Shown: positions 1-6,724 of the stretch, piece by piece
Numbering within the stretch: the first letter of the stretch is position 1
Layout: each line of letters begins with the position of its first letter
Source: Pseudomonadota bacterium
Lineage (GTDB): Bacteria; Desulfobacterota; Desulfovibrionia; Desulfovibrionales; Desulfovibrionaceae
Length of the DNA: 8,150 nt
NCBI GenBank assembly: GCA_023417745.1
Contig: JAEZEM010000266.1
Coordinates: 1 to 8,150 of the forward strand
Direction of reading: 5' to 3'
Made by a program: the position numbers and the translations under genes
Notes under the pieces: generated by a model
What the model was told of the DNA's origin: nothing
The model's database searches: none
What the model saw: only the letters and a program-made list of their open reading frames with translations

Positions 1-685
1 CTTCCCCAGGCGGATTTTTGAACACGCAACCGGCCGTGGCCGCCGTGATCGGCTGACTGGCCCGTTTTTTCTTGAGGTTGGCGATCATCTCCTGACGAAT
101 CTCGATGGGTTCGCGCACCTCGCAGTCAAATTCCGCTTCCAGGACCAGGAAAAACCCGGTCAGGTCCGGCACGACAAAGCGGCGGTAGCCGATGTCGAGG
201 GCTTCCCGGCCGGCCCAGAACAGTCCCTGCTCGGGCGTCCACAGCCGGACACGGGCCAGCACTCCCCCGAGGTCGTCGCCATAAGAGCCGGCATTGCCGG
301 CCACGGCCCCGCCCACGCTGCCAGGCACGCCAATGAGGCCGCCAAGCCCGGACAACCCTTGCGTCGCCAGCCAGGCCACCAGCCGCTGGAGCTTGACCCC
401 GGCCCCGCAGCGCACCCGGACCCGGCCCTCGGGCCTGTCCGGCAACACGCGCGGCTCGTCACGCAACATGGGCCGTACCAGCACCAGGGGCAGCTCCCCG
501 TCCCGGGCCAGGAGATTGCTCCCGCCGCCCAGGGCCAGGGGCGTCCCGCCAAGCCGCTCAAGCGTCTCGCCAAGGACCAGGGCGTCCTTAGCCTGATCAA
601 AGATCACCTCGGCCAGGGCGCGCCCGCCGAGCTGCAGCGTCGTGCGGGCCGACAGCAGCGGCCCCGGTTCGACCCTAAGCGCCAC
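1..685 (-). CDS. murB: UDP-N-acetylenolpyruvoylglucosamine reductase (partial, C-terminus beyond left edge)
   Basis: Cytosolic FAD enzyme that uses NADPH to reduce UDP-GlcNAc-enolpyruvate to UDP-MurNAc, the second committed step of peptidoglycan precursor synthesis. About 228 codons are visible. The FAD-binding part shows GGGSNLL at residues 53-59 and the glycine-rich GVPGSVGGAVAGNAGS at 119-134. The substrate-domain motif DIGYRRF places Tyr167 and Arg168 where the family has its conserved Tyr-Arg. TAGCVFKNP near the edge matches the family GSxFKNP motif, with Cys220 at the position of the proton-donating serine. Type II MurB proteins are about 290-300 residues, so I estimate 60-70 residues are missing. 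The start is a GTG at 685, giving MALRVEP; it has GGAG seven bases upstream and overlaps the end of murC by 11 bases. The next upstream codons in this frame offer no ATG or GTG nearby. Identity is secure; the start is likely. Confidence 0.95.
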   Translation of the reverse strand, partial: MALRVEPGPLLSARTTLQLGGRALAEVIFDQAKDALVLGETLERLGGTPLALGGGSNLLARDGELPLVLVRPMLRDEPRVLPDRPEGRVRVRCGAGVKLQRLVAWLATQGLSGLGGLIGVPGSVGGAVAGNAGSYGDDLGGVLARVRLWTPEQGLFWAGREALDIGYRRFVVPDLTGFFLVLEAEFDCEVREPIEIRQEMIANLKKKRASQPITAATAGCVFKNPPGE

Positions 686-2084
686 GCTCCGACTCCAGGT
701 AATGCGCGCCCACCTGCCAGATGCTGCCGGCCCCAAGGGTCACGAGCAAATCGCCCGGCCGCAGGATGCCCGGCAGGGCCGCCTCCATGGCGGCGAAATC
801 CGGATAGTAGGCGACTTTCGTCTTGGTCACCTGGCGGATGCCTTGCCCCAGGCTTTCGCCGCTGACCCCGGGAATGGGCGCTTCCGAGGCCGGATAGATT
901 TCGGTGAGCAGCAGTTCGTCGGCGGCCTCGAAACAAGTGCAGAAATCGCCGAAAAGGGCCTTGGTGCGGGAAAACCGATGGGGCTGGAAGGCGACCACCA
1001 GCCGGCGTTCGGGATACACGGCCCGGGCCGTGGCCAGGGTGGCCTTGATCTCGGCCGGATGGTGACCGTAGTCGTCGATGACGACCACGCCGTCCTTTTC
1101 TCCCTTGCGCTCGAAGCGACGGCCCACGCCGCCGAACTTGGCCAGGGCCTCGGCGATGGGGGCAAGGGGGATGCCCACTTCCAGGGATACGCCCACGGCG
1201 CCCAAGGCATTGAGGACGTTGTGCCGGCCGGGATGGTTAAGCCGCATCTCGCCCAGGCGCTTGCCGTCCAGGAAGACCTCGAAGCAGCTCATGGCCCCGG
1301 AATCGATGATGCGGCCGCGAAGGCGCGCCTTGTCGGAAAAGCCGTAGGTCAGGATGGGCCGGTTGACGCGCGGCAGGATGCGGGCCACGCCGGGATCGTC
1401 CAGGCAGACCACATTGACCCCGTAAAAGGGGATGCTGTTCAAGAAATCCACGAAAGCGTCGTCGATGGCCGCGATGCCGTCGTAGTGGTCCAGGTGGTCG
1501 GCATCGACATTGGTGACCACCGAGGCCACCGGCGACAGGCACAGAAACGAGCCGTCGGACTCGTCGGCCTCGGCGATGAGGTATTCGCCCTGCCCCAGGC
1601 GCGCCCCGGCCCCGTAAGCATTCAACCGCCCGCCGATGATAACGGTGGGGTCGTAGCCGGCCTCGGTGAAGATGGTGGCCAGAAGCGAGGTGGTGGTGGT
1701 CTTGCCGTGGGTGCCGGCCACGGCGATGCCGGTACGCAGGCGCATGAGCTCGGAGAGCATCTCGGCCCGGGGGATAACCGGGATGCCGCGTTCGCGAGCC
1801 ACGACCACTTCCGGGTTGTCGGCGGTGACAGCCGTGGATTTGACCACCACGTCGGCGTCGCCGAGGTTTTCCCGGCCATGGCCGATGGCGATGGACGCGC
1901 CAAGGCTTCCCAGGCGGCGCACGGTCTGGCTCATGGCCAGGTCCGAGCCGGACACCTCGTAGCCCAGGTTAAGGAGCACTTCGGCTATGCCGCTCATACC
2001 CGAGCCGCCAATGCCGATCATATGGATCTTGCGAACCTTGTTGCGCATGCCCGAGGGCGCGCCGTTGCATTTCTGGGCCGTCAT
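675..2084 (-). CDS. murC: UDP-N-acetylmuramate--L-alanine ligase
   Basis: Cytosolic ATP-dependent Mur ligase that adds L-alanine to UDP-MurNAc, opening the stem peptide. The 469-residue length fits the family. The N-terminal Rossmann-like domain shows GIGGSGMSGIAE from residue 24. The ATPase domain has the P-loop AGTHGKTTTTS at 123-133 (Lys128), EADESDGSF at 172-180 and DADHLDHY at 194-201. The linker carries NHPGRHNVLNA at 283-293. The C-terminal domain shows DDYGHHPAE at 337-345 and FQPHRFSRT at 366-374. DDYGHHP and the GTHGKT P-loop distinguish MurC from the other Mur ligases. The ATG directly abuts the murG stop and has AAGGGAG eight bases upstream. A second ATG, codon 13, gives MRNKVRKIHMIG, nearer the usual family start, but I see no good ribosome site before it, so the protein probably carries a 12-residue N-terminal extension. 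It overlaps murB by 11 bases. Confidence 0.98.
   Translation of the reverse strand: MTAQKCNGAPSGMRNKVRKIHMIGIGGSGMSGIAEVLLNLGYEVSGSDLAMSQTVRRLGSLGASIAIGHGRENLGDADVVVKSTAVTADNPEVVVARERGIPVIPRAEMLSELMRLRTGIAVAGTHGKTTTTSLLATIFTEAGYDPTVIIGGRLNAYGAGARLGQGEYLIAEADESDGSFLCLSPVASVVTNVDADHLDHYDGIAAIDDAFVDFLNSIPFYGVNVVCLDDPGVARILPRVNRPILTYGFSDKARLRGRIIDSGAMSCFEVFLDGKRLGEMRLNHPGRHNVLNALGAVGVSLEVGIPLAPIAEALAKFGGVGRRFERKGEKDGVVVIDDYGHHPAEIKATLATARAVYPERRLVVAFQPHRFSRTKALFGDFCTCFEAADELLLTEIYPASEAPIPGVSGESLGQGIRQVTKTKVAYYPDFAAMEAALPGILRPGDLLVTLGAGSIWQVGAHYLESERGA
693..696 (-). promoter_or_regulatory. Ribosome binding site for murB
   Basis: GGAG on the minus strand lies inside the last codons of murC, seven bases before the GTG at 685. 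A second GGAG at 687-690 sits only one base from the GTG and is too close to serve it. This site is the main reason for choosing GTG 685 as the murB start, and it implies that murB translation is coupled to murC. Confidence 0.6.
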
Positions 2085-3191
2085 CTAGCGTTCTCCCTTG
2101 TGCGCGGCCATGGCGAGCAGGGCCCGGGCGATGTCGTCGGCGGCGTTCGGCAGGGCCTGGCCCAGAGCGGCCTGGCCCATGACCTCAAGGCGCGCCGGAT
2201 CGCCCAGAAGCCCGATGACGGTCCCGGCCAGATCCATGCCGGGCAGATCGTTTTGCGCCACGCTTTGCGCCGCGCCGGCCCGGGCCAGAAAAGCGGCGTT
2301 GACGGTCTGGTGGTCGTGGGTGGCGAACGGAAACGGAATAAGCAGCGACGGTTTGCCGGCGGCCGTGACCTCGGCCAGGGTGGTGGCCCCGGCCCGGGCC
2401 AGGACCAGATCGGCCCAGGCATAGGCCCCGGCCATGTCGTCGATGAAGTTCTCGATGACCACCTCGGGTTCGTCGCCAGCGCTCCGGCGGCCGGCCAGTA
2501 CGGCATGGGCCTGACTCGTCACGCGCTCGAAATCGGCTCGTCCGGCTTGCAGACGGACCTTGACCCCGGCATCAAGCAGAGTCGGCAGGATGGCCATGAC
2601 CGCATCGTTTACGGCCTTGGCGCCCTGACTGCCGCCAAGGACCAGGAGCCGCCGGGTTCCGGGATGGGGCGCGGCCGTGGTCGCGCGGGCGATGTCGGCC
2701 CGGATGGGGTTGCCCAGACGCTCGGTGCGCGCGGCCGGAAAAACCCCGGCCTCGTCGGGATAGGTGGCAAAGACGCGGTCCACGAACCGCCCAAGCACCT
2801 TGTTGGTGACGCCCGGGACGCTATTTTGCTCGTGGATGGCCGTGGGCACGCCCATGAGCCGGGCGGCGGCCACGGGAATGAAACCGGCGTAGCCGCCAAA
2901 GCCGCAGACCACGTCCGGAGAAAATTCGCGGATGCGCGCCCCGGCCAGGCCAAAGGCCCGCAGCATCCAAAACGGCGCGGCCAGGGCTTTTATCCCCCGT
3001 CCGAAAACGCCCCTGGCCGGCAGGGCCACAAAGGGCAGCCCGGCCTTGGCGGCAAGCTCCCCTTCCGGGCCGGCTCCGCCGATAAATAGGACATCCAGGC
3101 CGGGCGAAAGACGCATGGCCGCCTCGGCCACGGCCAGGGCCGGGAAGATATGGCCTCCCGTGCCGCCGGTGGTGACGATGAGCCGGGTCAT
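2085..3191 (-). CDS. murG: UDP-GlcNAc:MurNAc-(pentapeptide)-PP-undecaprenol N-acetylglucosamine transferase
   Basis: GT28-type glycosyltransferase at the inner face of the cytoplasmic membrane. It transfers GlcNAc from UDP-GlcNAc to lipid I, giving lipid II. It is 368 residues from the chosen start, the usual length. The N-terminal acceptor domain has the glycine loop GGTGGH at 9-14, GFGGYAG at 97-103 and HEQNSVPG at 120-127. The C-terminal donor domain has LGGSQGA at 185-191, then RAGATTLAE at 266-274, where Glu274 fits the UDP-ribose-binding glutamate. The stretch around 287-299 (PFPFATHDHQTVNA) corresponds to the family PFxxxxxxxQxxNA element. The frame stays open to an ATG at 3233, but that would overlap ftsW by 46 bases and add 14 residues before the conserved start. 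ATG 3191 gives MTRLIVTTGGTGG, makes an ATGA overlap with the ftsW stop, and has GGAG nine bases upstream. The TAG stop touches the murC ATG. Confidence 0.98.
   Translation of the reverse strand: MTRLIVTTGGTGGHIFPALAVAEAAMRLSPGLDVLFIGGAGPEGELAAKAGLPFVALPARGVFGRGIKALAAPFWMLRAFGLAGARIREFSPDVVCGFGGYAGFIPVAAARLMGVPTAIHEQNSVPGVTNKVLGRFVDRVFATYPDEAGVFPAARTERLGNPIRADIARATTAAPHPGTRRLLVLGGSQGAKAVNDAVMAILPTLLDAGVKVRLQAGRADFERVTSQAHAVLAGRRSAGDEPEVVIENFIDDMAGAYAWADLVLARAGATTLAEVTAAGKPSLLIPFPFATHDHQTVNAAFLARAGAAQSVAQNDLPGMDLAGTVIGLLGDPARLEVMGQAALGQALPNAADDIARALLAMAAHKGER
2093..2099 (-). promoter_or_regulatory. Ribosome binding site for murC
   Basis: AAGGGAG on the minus strand lies within the last codons of murG, eight bases before the ATG at 2084. 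It is among the strongest Shine-Dalgarno matches in the window and favours that ATG over the internal ATG at 2048. Confidence 0.7.
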
Positions 3192-4315
3192 GTCCGGGCG
3201 CTCCGGGAGAGATTGAGCAGGATGCCGACGCACAGGAAGCAGGACAGCAGATTGGAGCCGCCGTAGCTCAGAAACGGCATGGCCACGCCCTTGGGCGGCA
3301 CGCAGCCAAGGACCACGGCCAGGTTGAGGAGAAACCCCAGGCCCAGCACCAGCCCCATGCCGTAGGCCGTGAAACGGTCGCGCAGATCGTCCTGGGCCAG
3401 GGCGACCTTGAAAGCGCGGTAGAGCAGGATGCCTATGCAGACAAAGACAATGGAGACGCCAATAAAGCCGAGTTCCTCGCCGACAACGGCCATAATGAAG
3501 TCGTTGTGGGCTTCGGGCAGATAAAAGAGCTTTTGCTTGCCCGCGCCGAACCCGGCCCCGACCACGCCGCCGGAACCGAAGGCGTAAAAGGACTGCACCA
3601 GCTGGTAGCCGACGTTTTGCGGGTCCTTGAAGGGATCAAGAAAGGCGAACCAGCGTTTGAAACGGTAGGGCGAAGAGGCGATGAGCAGTCCCATGGCCCC
3701 GATGCCGAAGAACATGGACACGCCAAGGTAGGTCAACCGGGTGCCGCCGACCAGGCTCATGAGGAAAAAGAGCATTCCCAGAAACACCGCGCCGCCGAAG
3801 TCGGGCTGGAGCAGCAGGATCAGGCCCAAAAACCCGGTGACCACAACCGGCGGGATAAAGCCCACCGAAAAGGAGCGCACGAGTTGTTGTTTTTGGCTAA
3901 AGAAATAGGCCAGGTACATGACCAGCGCCACCTTGGCCAGCTCCATGGGCTGCAAGGACATAAAGCCCAGGCGCATCCAGCGCCGGGCGCCGCCGGCCTT
4001 GACGGAAAACGGCGGCACGAGGGTCAGCACCAGCAGGCCGATGATGAGAAACAGCCACAGATAGACCGGACCGTGCAGGATCTTTCGCGGCATCCAGGCG
4101 CAGATGATCATGAGCGTGAGGCTGATCATGGCGAAAAGCCCTTGGCGCTGGATGAAGAAATAGCGGTTGCCGTTGACCCGTTCGGCCATGACGCCGCTGG
4201 AGGAAAAGACCATGACCAACCCCAGGCCAGCCAGCACCAGGGCCGCGCCCAGGAGCCAGTAGTCAATGGAGCCGTTGGCCTTGGCTTCGGCCGACTGCAC
4301 GGTGATTTTGCTCAT
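3188..4315 (-). CDS. ftsW: Septal peptidoglycan glycosyltransferase FtsW (SEDS family)
   Basis: Polytopic inner-membrane SEDS protein that polymerises lipid II during septation together with a class B penicillin-binding protein. The 375 residues form about ten hydrophobic segments, the first near residues 18-38 and the last near 345-370, with a larger polar loop at roughly 215-271. Family motifs are present: GGARRWMRLG at 108-117, LQPMELAK at 121-128, LLQPDFGG at 168-175 with Asp172 as the expected catalytic aspartate, PEAHNDFIMAVVGEELG at 267-283 and PFLSYGGSN at 347-355. RodA has the same architecture; FtsW is chosen because the gene lies between murD and murG as in other dcw clusters. The ATG forms an ATGA overlap with the murD stop, with only a weak AGGG eight bases upstream, so translation probably depends on coupling. 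The end overlaps murG in the same way. The usual QPSE or QPAE here reads QPME. Confidence 0.96.
   Translation of the reverse strand: MSKITVQSAEAKANGSIDYWLLGAALVLAGLGLVMVFSSSGVMAERVNGNRYFFIQRQGLFAMISLTLMIICAWMPRKILHGPVYLWLFLIIGLLVLTLVPPFSVKAGGARRWMRLGFMSLQPMELAKVALVMYLAYFFSQKQQLVRSFSVGFIPPVVVTGFLGLILLLQPDFGGAVFLGMLFFLMSLVGGTRLTYLGVSMFFGIGAMGLLIASSPYRFKRWFAFLDPFKDPQNVGYQLVQSFYAFGSGGVVGAGFGAGKQKLFYLPEAHNDFIMAVVGEELGFIGVSIVFVCIGILLYRAFKVALAQDDLRDRFTAYGMGLVLGLGFLLNLAVVLGCVPPKGVAMPFLSYGGSNLLSCFLCVGILLNLSRSART
3201..3204 (-). promoter_or_regulatory. Ribosome binding site for murG
   Basis: GGAG (in CCCGGAG) on the minus strand is nine bases before the ATG at 3191, within the final codons of ftsW. 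Together with the ATGA overlap it supports the shorter murG start over the ATG at 3233. Confidence 0.6.
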
Positions 4316-5640
4316 GCGCCCTGCCCTGCCCCGCCGGCGGGTCTGGCCGGCAACCCCGCGAACGCCTGCTGAAAGTCGCGTCCTCGGGCCTTGTAATTGG
4401 GATACTGGTCAAAGCTCGACGTGCCGGGCGAAAGCAGCACGGCGTCGCCCGGCGCAGCGTCGGCGTAAATCCGGGCCACGGCATCGGCCAGGGCCGGGTC
4501 GTAGCTGACCGGAACCACTCCGGCAAAGGCCGCCTCGAAGACCTCCCGACTGCCGCCGAAAAGGCCCACGGCCACGACTTTCTCTTTCACCAGCGGCAGC
4601 ATGGCTTCCAGGTCGCCGCCCTTCCAGACGCCGCCGCACAAAAGCCGCACCGGCCGGTCGAAGCTGCGGATGGCCGCTTCCATGGCCGTCACGGTGGTGG
4701 CTTTGGAGTCGTCGACAAAAAGCACGCCGCCCTTCTCGCCGATGATCTGGATGCGATGGGGCGCGGGCACGAAATCGGCAAACACCTGCCGGGCCAGGTC
4801 GATGTCCACGCCAAAGCTGCGGCAGGCCAGATAGGCGGCTTCCATGTTGGCCTGGTTGTGGACGCCGGCCAGGCGCGGGCACAAAAAGCCCGAGGCGGCG
4901 GCGTACCAGGTGACCCCGGCCCGGGTAAAGGGCCGACCGCCCAAGAGGTCGCGCAATTCCTCGGACACGATGGCCGTGTCGTCCGGGCGCTGGGCCGCGA
5001 AAATCTTGAGCTTGGCGTCGAGGTATTCGTCCAGGTCGGCGTGCCAGTCCAGGTGGTTGGCGGCGAAATTTACAAGCACCGCCACCTTGGGACGAAACGT
5101 CTTGGTCAGCTGGAGTTGGAAGCTCGACACTTCGAGCACCACCACGTCGGCCGGCTCCTCGGAGAGCACATGATCGGACAGCGGCGTGCCGATGTTGCCG
5201 CCGGTAAAGACCCGGCGGCCGGCGGCTTCGAGCAGCGCGCTTATGAGCATGACCGTGGTGGTCTTGCCGTTGGAGCCGGTGACGGCCACGATGGGTTCCG
5301 GGGTGAACCAGCTGGCCAGTTCGAGTTCGGAAACGACCTGGGCTCCCGGGCAGGCGGCCAGGGCCGGGGCAAGGTTGGCGGCCCGGATGCCGGGCGAGAG
5401 CACGACCAGATCGGCCCCGGCGAAATCGGCCGGCCCGTGCTCGCCGGTGCGGAGGTCATAGCCCAGCGAAACGGCCTCGGCCCTCAATTCGTCGGAAACG
5501 GCGGCCGGATTTTTCTCCAGAAAACGCACGGACGCGCCCAGGCGCGACAAGAGCTTCGCCGCCGAGCGGCCCGACGCGCCGGCGCCGGCCACAACGGCCT
5601 GATGGCCGCGCAGTTGATCGGAATGGAGCATTTCGCGCAT
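4312..5640 (-). CDS. murD: UDP-N-acetylmuramoyl-L-alanine--D-glutamate ligase
   Basis: Cytosolic Mur ligase that adds D-glutamate to UDP-MurNAc-L-Ala using ATP. The 442 residues match the family. The N-terminal UDP-binding domain shows VAGAGASGRSAAK at 17-29 and SPGIR at 82-86. The central domain has the P-loop TGSNGKTTT at 121-129 (Lys126), GGNIGTPL at 147-154, LEVSSFQL at 169-176 and NHLDWH at 195-200. Lys210 in LDAKLKIF is the likely carbamylated lysine. HNQAN at 261-265 is the linker motif. The C-terminal domain shows PHR at 294-296, DDSKATT at 310-316 and SPGTSSFDQYPNYKARG at 404-420. Small variants are Asn195 where DHLD is more common, Gln298 after PHR where Glu is common, and GGVWKGGD at 336-343. 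The start at 5640 lies 7 bases after mraY with a weak upstream GGTAGG; a second ATG three codons in has no better site. The stop overlaps ftsW by ATGA. Confidence 0.97.
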   Translation of the reverse strand: MREMLHSDQLRGHQAVVAGAGASGRSAAKLLSRLGASVRFLEKNPAAVSDELRAEAVSLGYDLRTGEHGPADFAGADLVVLSPGIRAANLAPALAACPGAQVVSELELASWFTPEPIVAVTGSNGKTTTVMLISALLEAAGRRVFTGGNIGTPLSDHVLSEEPADVVVLEVSSFQLQLTKTFRPKVAVLVNFAANHLDWHADLDEYLDAKLKIFAAQRPDDTAIVSEELRDLLGGRPFTRAGVTWYAAASGFLCPRLAGVHNQANMEAAYLACRSFGVDIDLARQVFADFVPAPHRIQIIGEKGGVLFVDDSKATTVTAMEAAIRSFDRPVRLLCGGVWKGGDLEAMLPLVKEKVVAVGLFGGSREVFEAAFAGVVPVSYDPALADAVARIYADAAPGDAVLLSPGTSSFDQYPNYKARGRDFQQAFAGLPARPAGGAGQGA

Positions 5641-5647
5641 GGTCGGC

Positions 5648-6724
5648 CTACCGCAGTTTGAGGGTGGACAGTCCCACCAGGGCCAAAAGAATGGAAAGAA
5701 TCCAGAACCGGATGATGATCTTGGATTCCGGCACGCCCATGAGTTCGAAATGGTGGTGCAGCGGCGCCATGCGGAAGATCCGCTTGCCGCCGGTCATCTT
5801 GAAGTAGCCGACTTGCAGGATGACCGAGACGGTCTCGGCCACGTAGAGGCCGCCGACCACGATGAGCAGCAGCTCCTGCTTGCACAACACGGCCAGAAAC
5901 CCCAACGCTCCGCCGAGCGACAGCGACCCCACGTCGCCCATGAAAATCTGGGCCGGGTAGGCGTTGAACCACAAAAACCCCAAGCCCGCGCCGACCAGGG
6001 CGCCGCAGAAAACCGTCACCTCGCCCACGCCCGACACCGGCATCACCTGGAGATACCGGGCCATCTGGGCATGGCCGGCCACATAGACGAAAAGCCCGAA
6101 CATGGCGGCGTTGACGATCATGGGACCGATGGCCAGGCCGTCCAGGCCGTCTGTCAGGTTGACGGCGTTGGAGGCCCCGATCATGACCAGCATGGCGAAC
6201 GGCAGGTACCACAGACCGATATCCGGCGTTAAATGCTTGAAAAACGGCACGGCCAGCCGGGTGGAATACTCGGGGTCCAGGACCAGCACGGCGGCGGCCA
6301 CGCCCGAGACGATGATCTGGCCCAGGAGCTTCTGCTTGGGGGTCAGGCCCTTGTTTTGTTTCCTGACCACCTTGGCGTGGTCGTCCACATAGCCCAGCGC
6401 CCCGAAGCCGAGGAAAACGAACAGGGTCATCCAAACGTATTCGTTGGCCAGATCGCCCCAGAGCAGCACGCTGACCACGATGCAAAAGGCGATGAGCAGG
6501 CCGCCCATGGTGGGGGTGCCGGCTTTTTGCTTGTGGGCGGCCACGTCTTCGTGGATGTACTGGCCGTACTTGAGGCGGCGCAGCCAGTCGATGAACTTGG
6601 GGCCAAAGACGATGGACAGGACCAGCGCCGTGACAAGTGCCGCGATCGACCGGAAAGTGATGTAGCGGAAGACGTTTAAGGCGCTAAAATGCGCCACAAG
6701 CGGCACCAGCAGGTAATAAATCAT
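5648..6724 (-). CDS. mraY: Phospho-N-acetylmuramoyl-pentapeptide-transferase
   Basis: Integral membrane enzyme that transfers phospho-MurNAc-pentapeptide from UDP to undecaprenyl phosphate, making lipid I on the cytoplasmic face. The 358 residues match the family, and about ten hydrophobic segments are visible. The diagnostic motifs occur in order: KAGTPTMGG at 67-75, GYVDDHAKV at 111-119 with the Asp114-Asp115 pair, NAVNLTDGLDGLA at 186-198, FMGDVGSLSLGG at 261-272 with the essential Asp264, and APLHHHFELMG at 320-330 with the His triplet at 323-325. HHH and FMGDVGS identify MraY rather than the related WecA/TagO transferases. The ATG forms an ATGA overlap with the end of murF and has AAAAGGA nine bases upstream, within the last murF codons, so coupling to murF is likely. 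It ends 7 bases before murD. Confidence 0.98.
   Translation of the reverse strand: MIYYLLVPLVAHFSALNVFRYITFRSIAALVTALVLSIVFGPKFIDWLRRLKYGQYIHEDVAAHKQKAGTPTMGGLLIAFCIVVSVLLWGDLANEYVWMTLFVFLGFGALGYVDDHAKVVRKQNKGLTPKQKLLGQIIVSGVAAAVLVLDPEYSTRLAVPFFKHLTPDIGLWYLPFAMLVMIGASNAVNLTDGLDGLAIGPMIVNAAMFGLFVYVAGHAQMARYLQVMPVSGVGEVTVFCGALVGAGLGFLWFNAYPAQIFMGDVGSLSLGGALGFLAVLCKQELLLIVVGGLYVAETVSVILQVGYFKMTGGKRIFRMAPLHHHFELMGVPESKIIIRFWILSILLALVGLSTLKLR

Noticed and set aside
1688..1706. Short DNA repeat (GTGGTGGTCTTGCCG on the plus strand) shared with murD near 5257-5272 and partly with murF near 7770
   Set aside because: It encodes the P-loop Gly-Lys-Thr-Thr of paralogous Mur ligases with the same preferred codons, so it is shared ancestry rather than a mobile or regulatory repeat.
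642..3089. 815-residue plus-strand open frame over murC and murG as a real gene
   Set aside because: It lies exactly codon-on-codon against two unmistakable Mur genes, has the Gly/His/Ala/Gln/Asp-rich composition typical of the antisense of GC-rich coding DNA, and shows no recognisable domain.
3192..3233. Longer murG start at the ATG at 3233
   Set aside because: It would overlap ftsW by 46 bases and add 14 residues before the conserved N-terminus. The ATG at 3191 has the ATGA overlap and a ribosome binding site.
3506..4372. 288-residue plus-strand open frame opposite ftsW
   Set aside because: It is antisense in register with ftsW. Its very polar, His/Gln-rich translation is what the reverse of hydrophobic codons gives.
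4756..5661. 301-residue plus-strand open frame opposite murD
   Set aside because: It is in codon register with murD, has no recognisable motif, and is explained by the scarcity of TTA, CTA and TCA in murD.
5484..6485. 333-residue minus-strand open frame across mraY and murD in a different frame
   Set aside because: It overlaps two genes with full family motifs. Its Arg/Gly/Pro-rich translation is typical of a shifted frame in GC-rich DNA.
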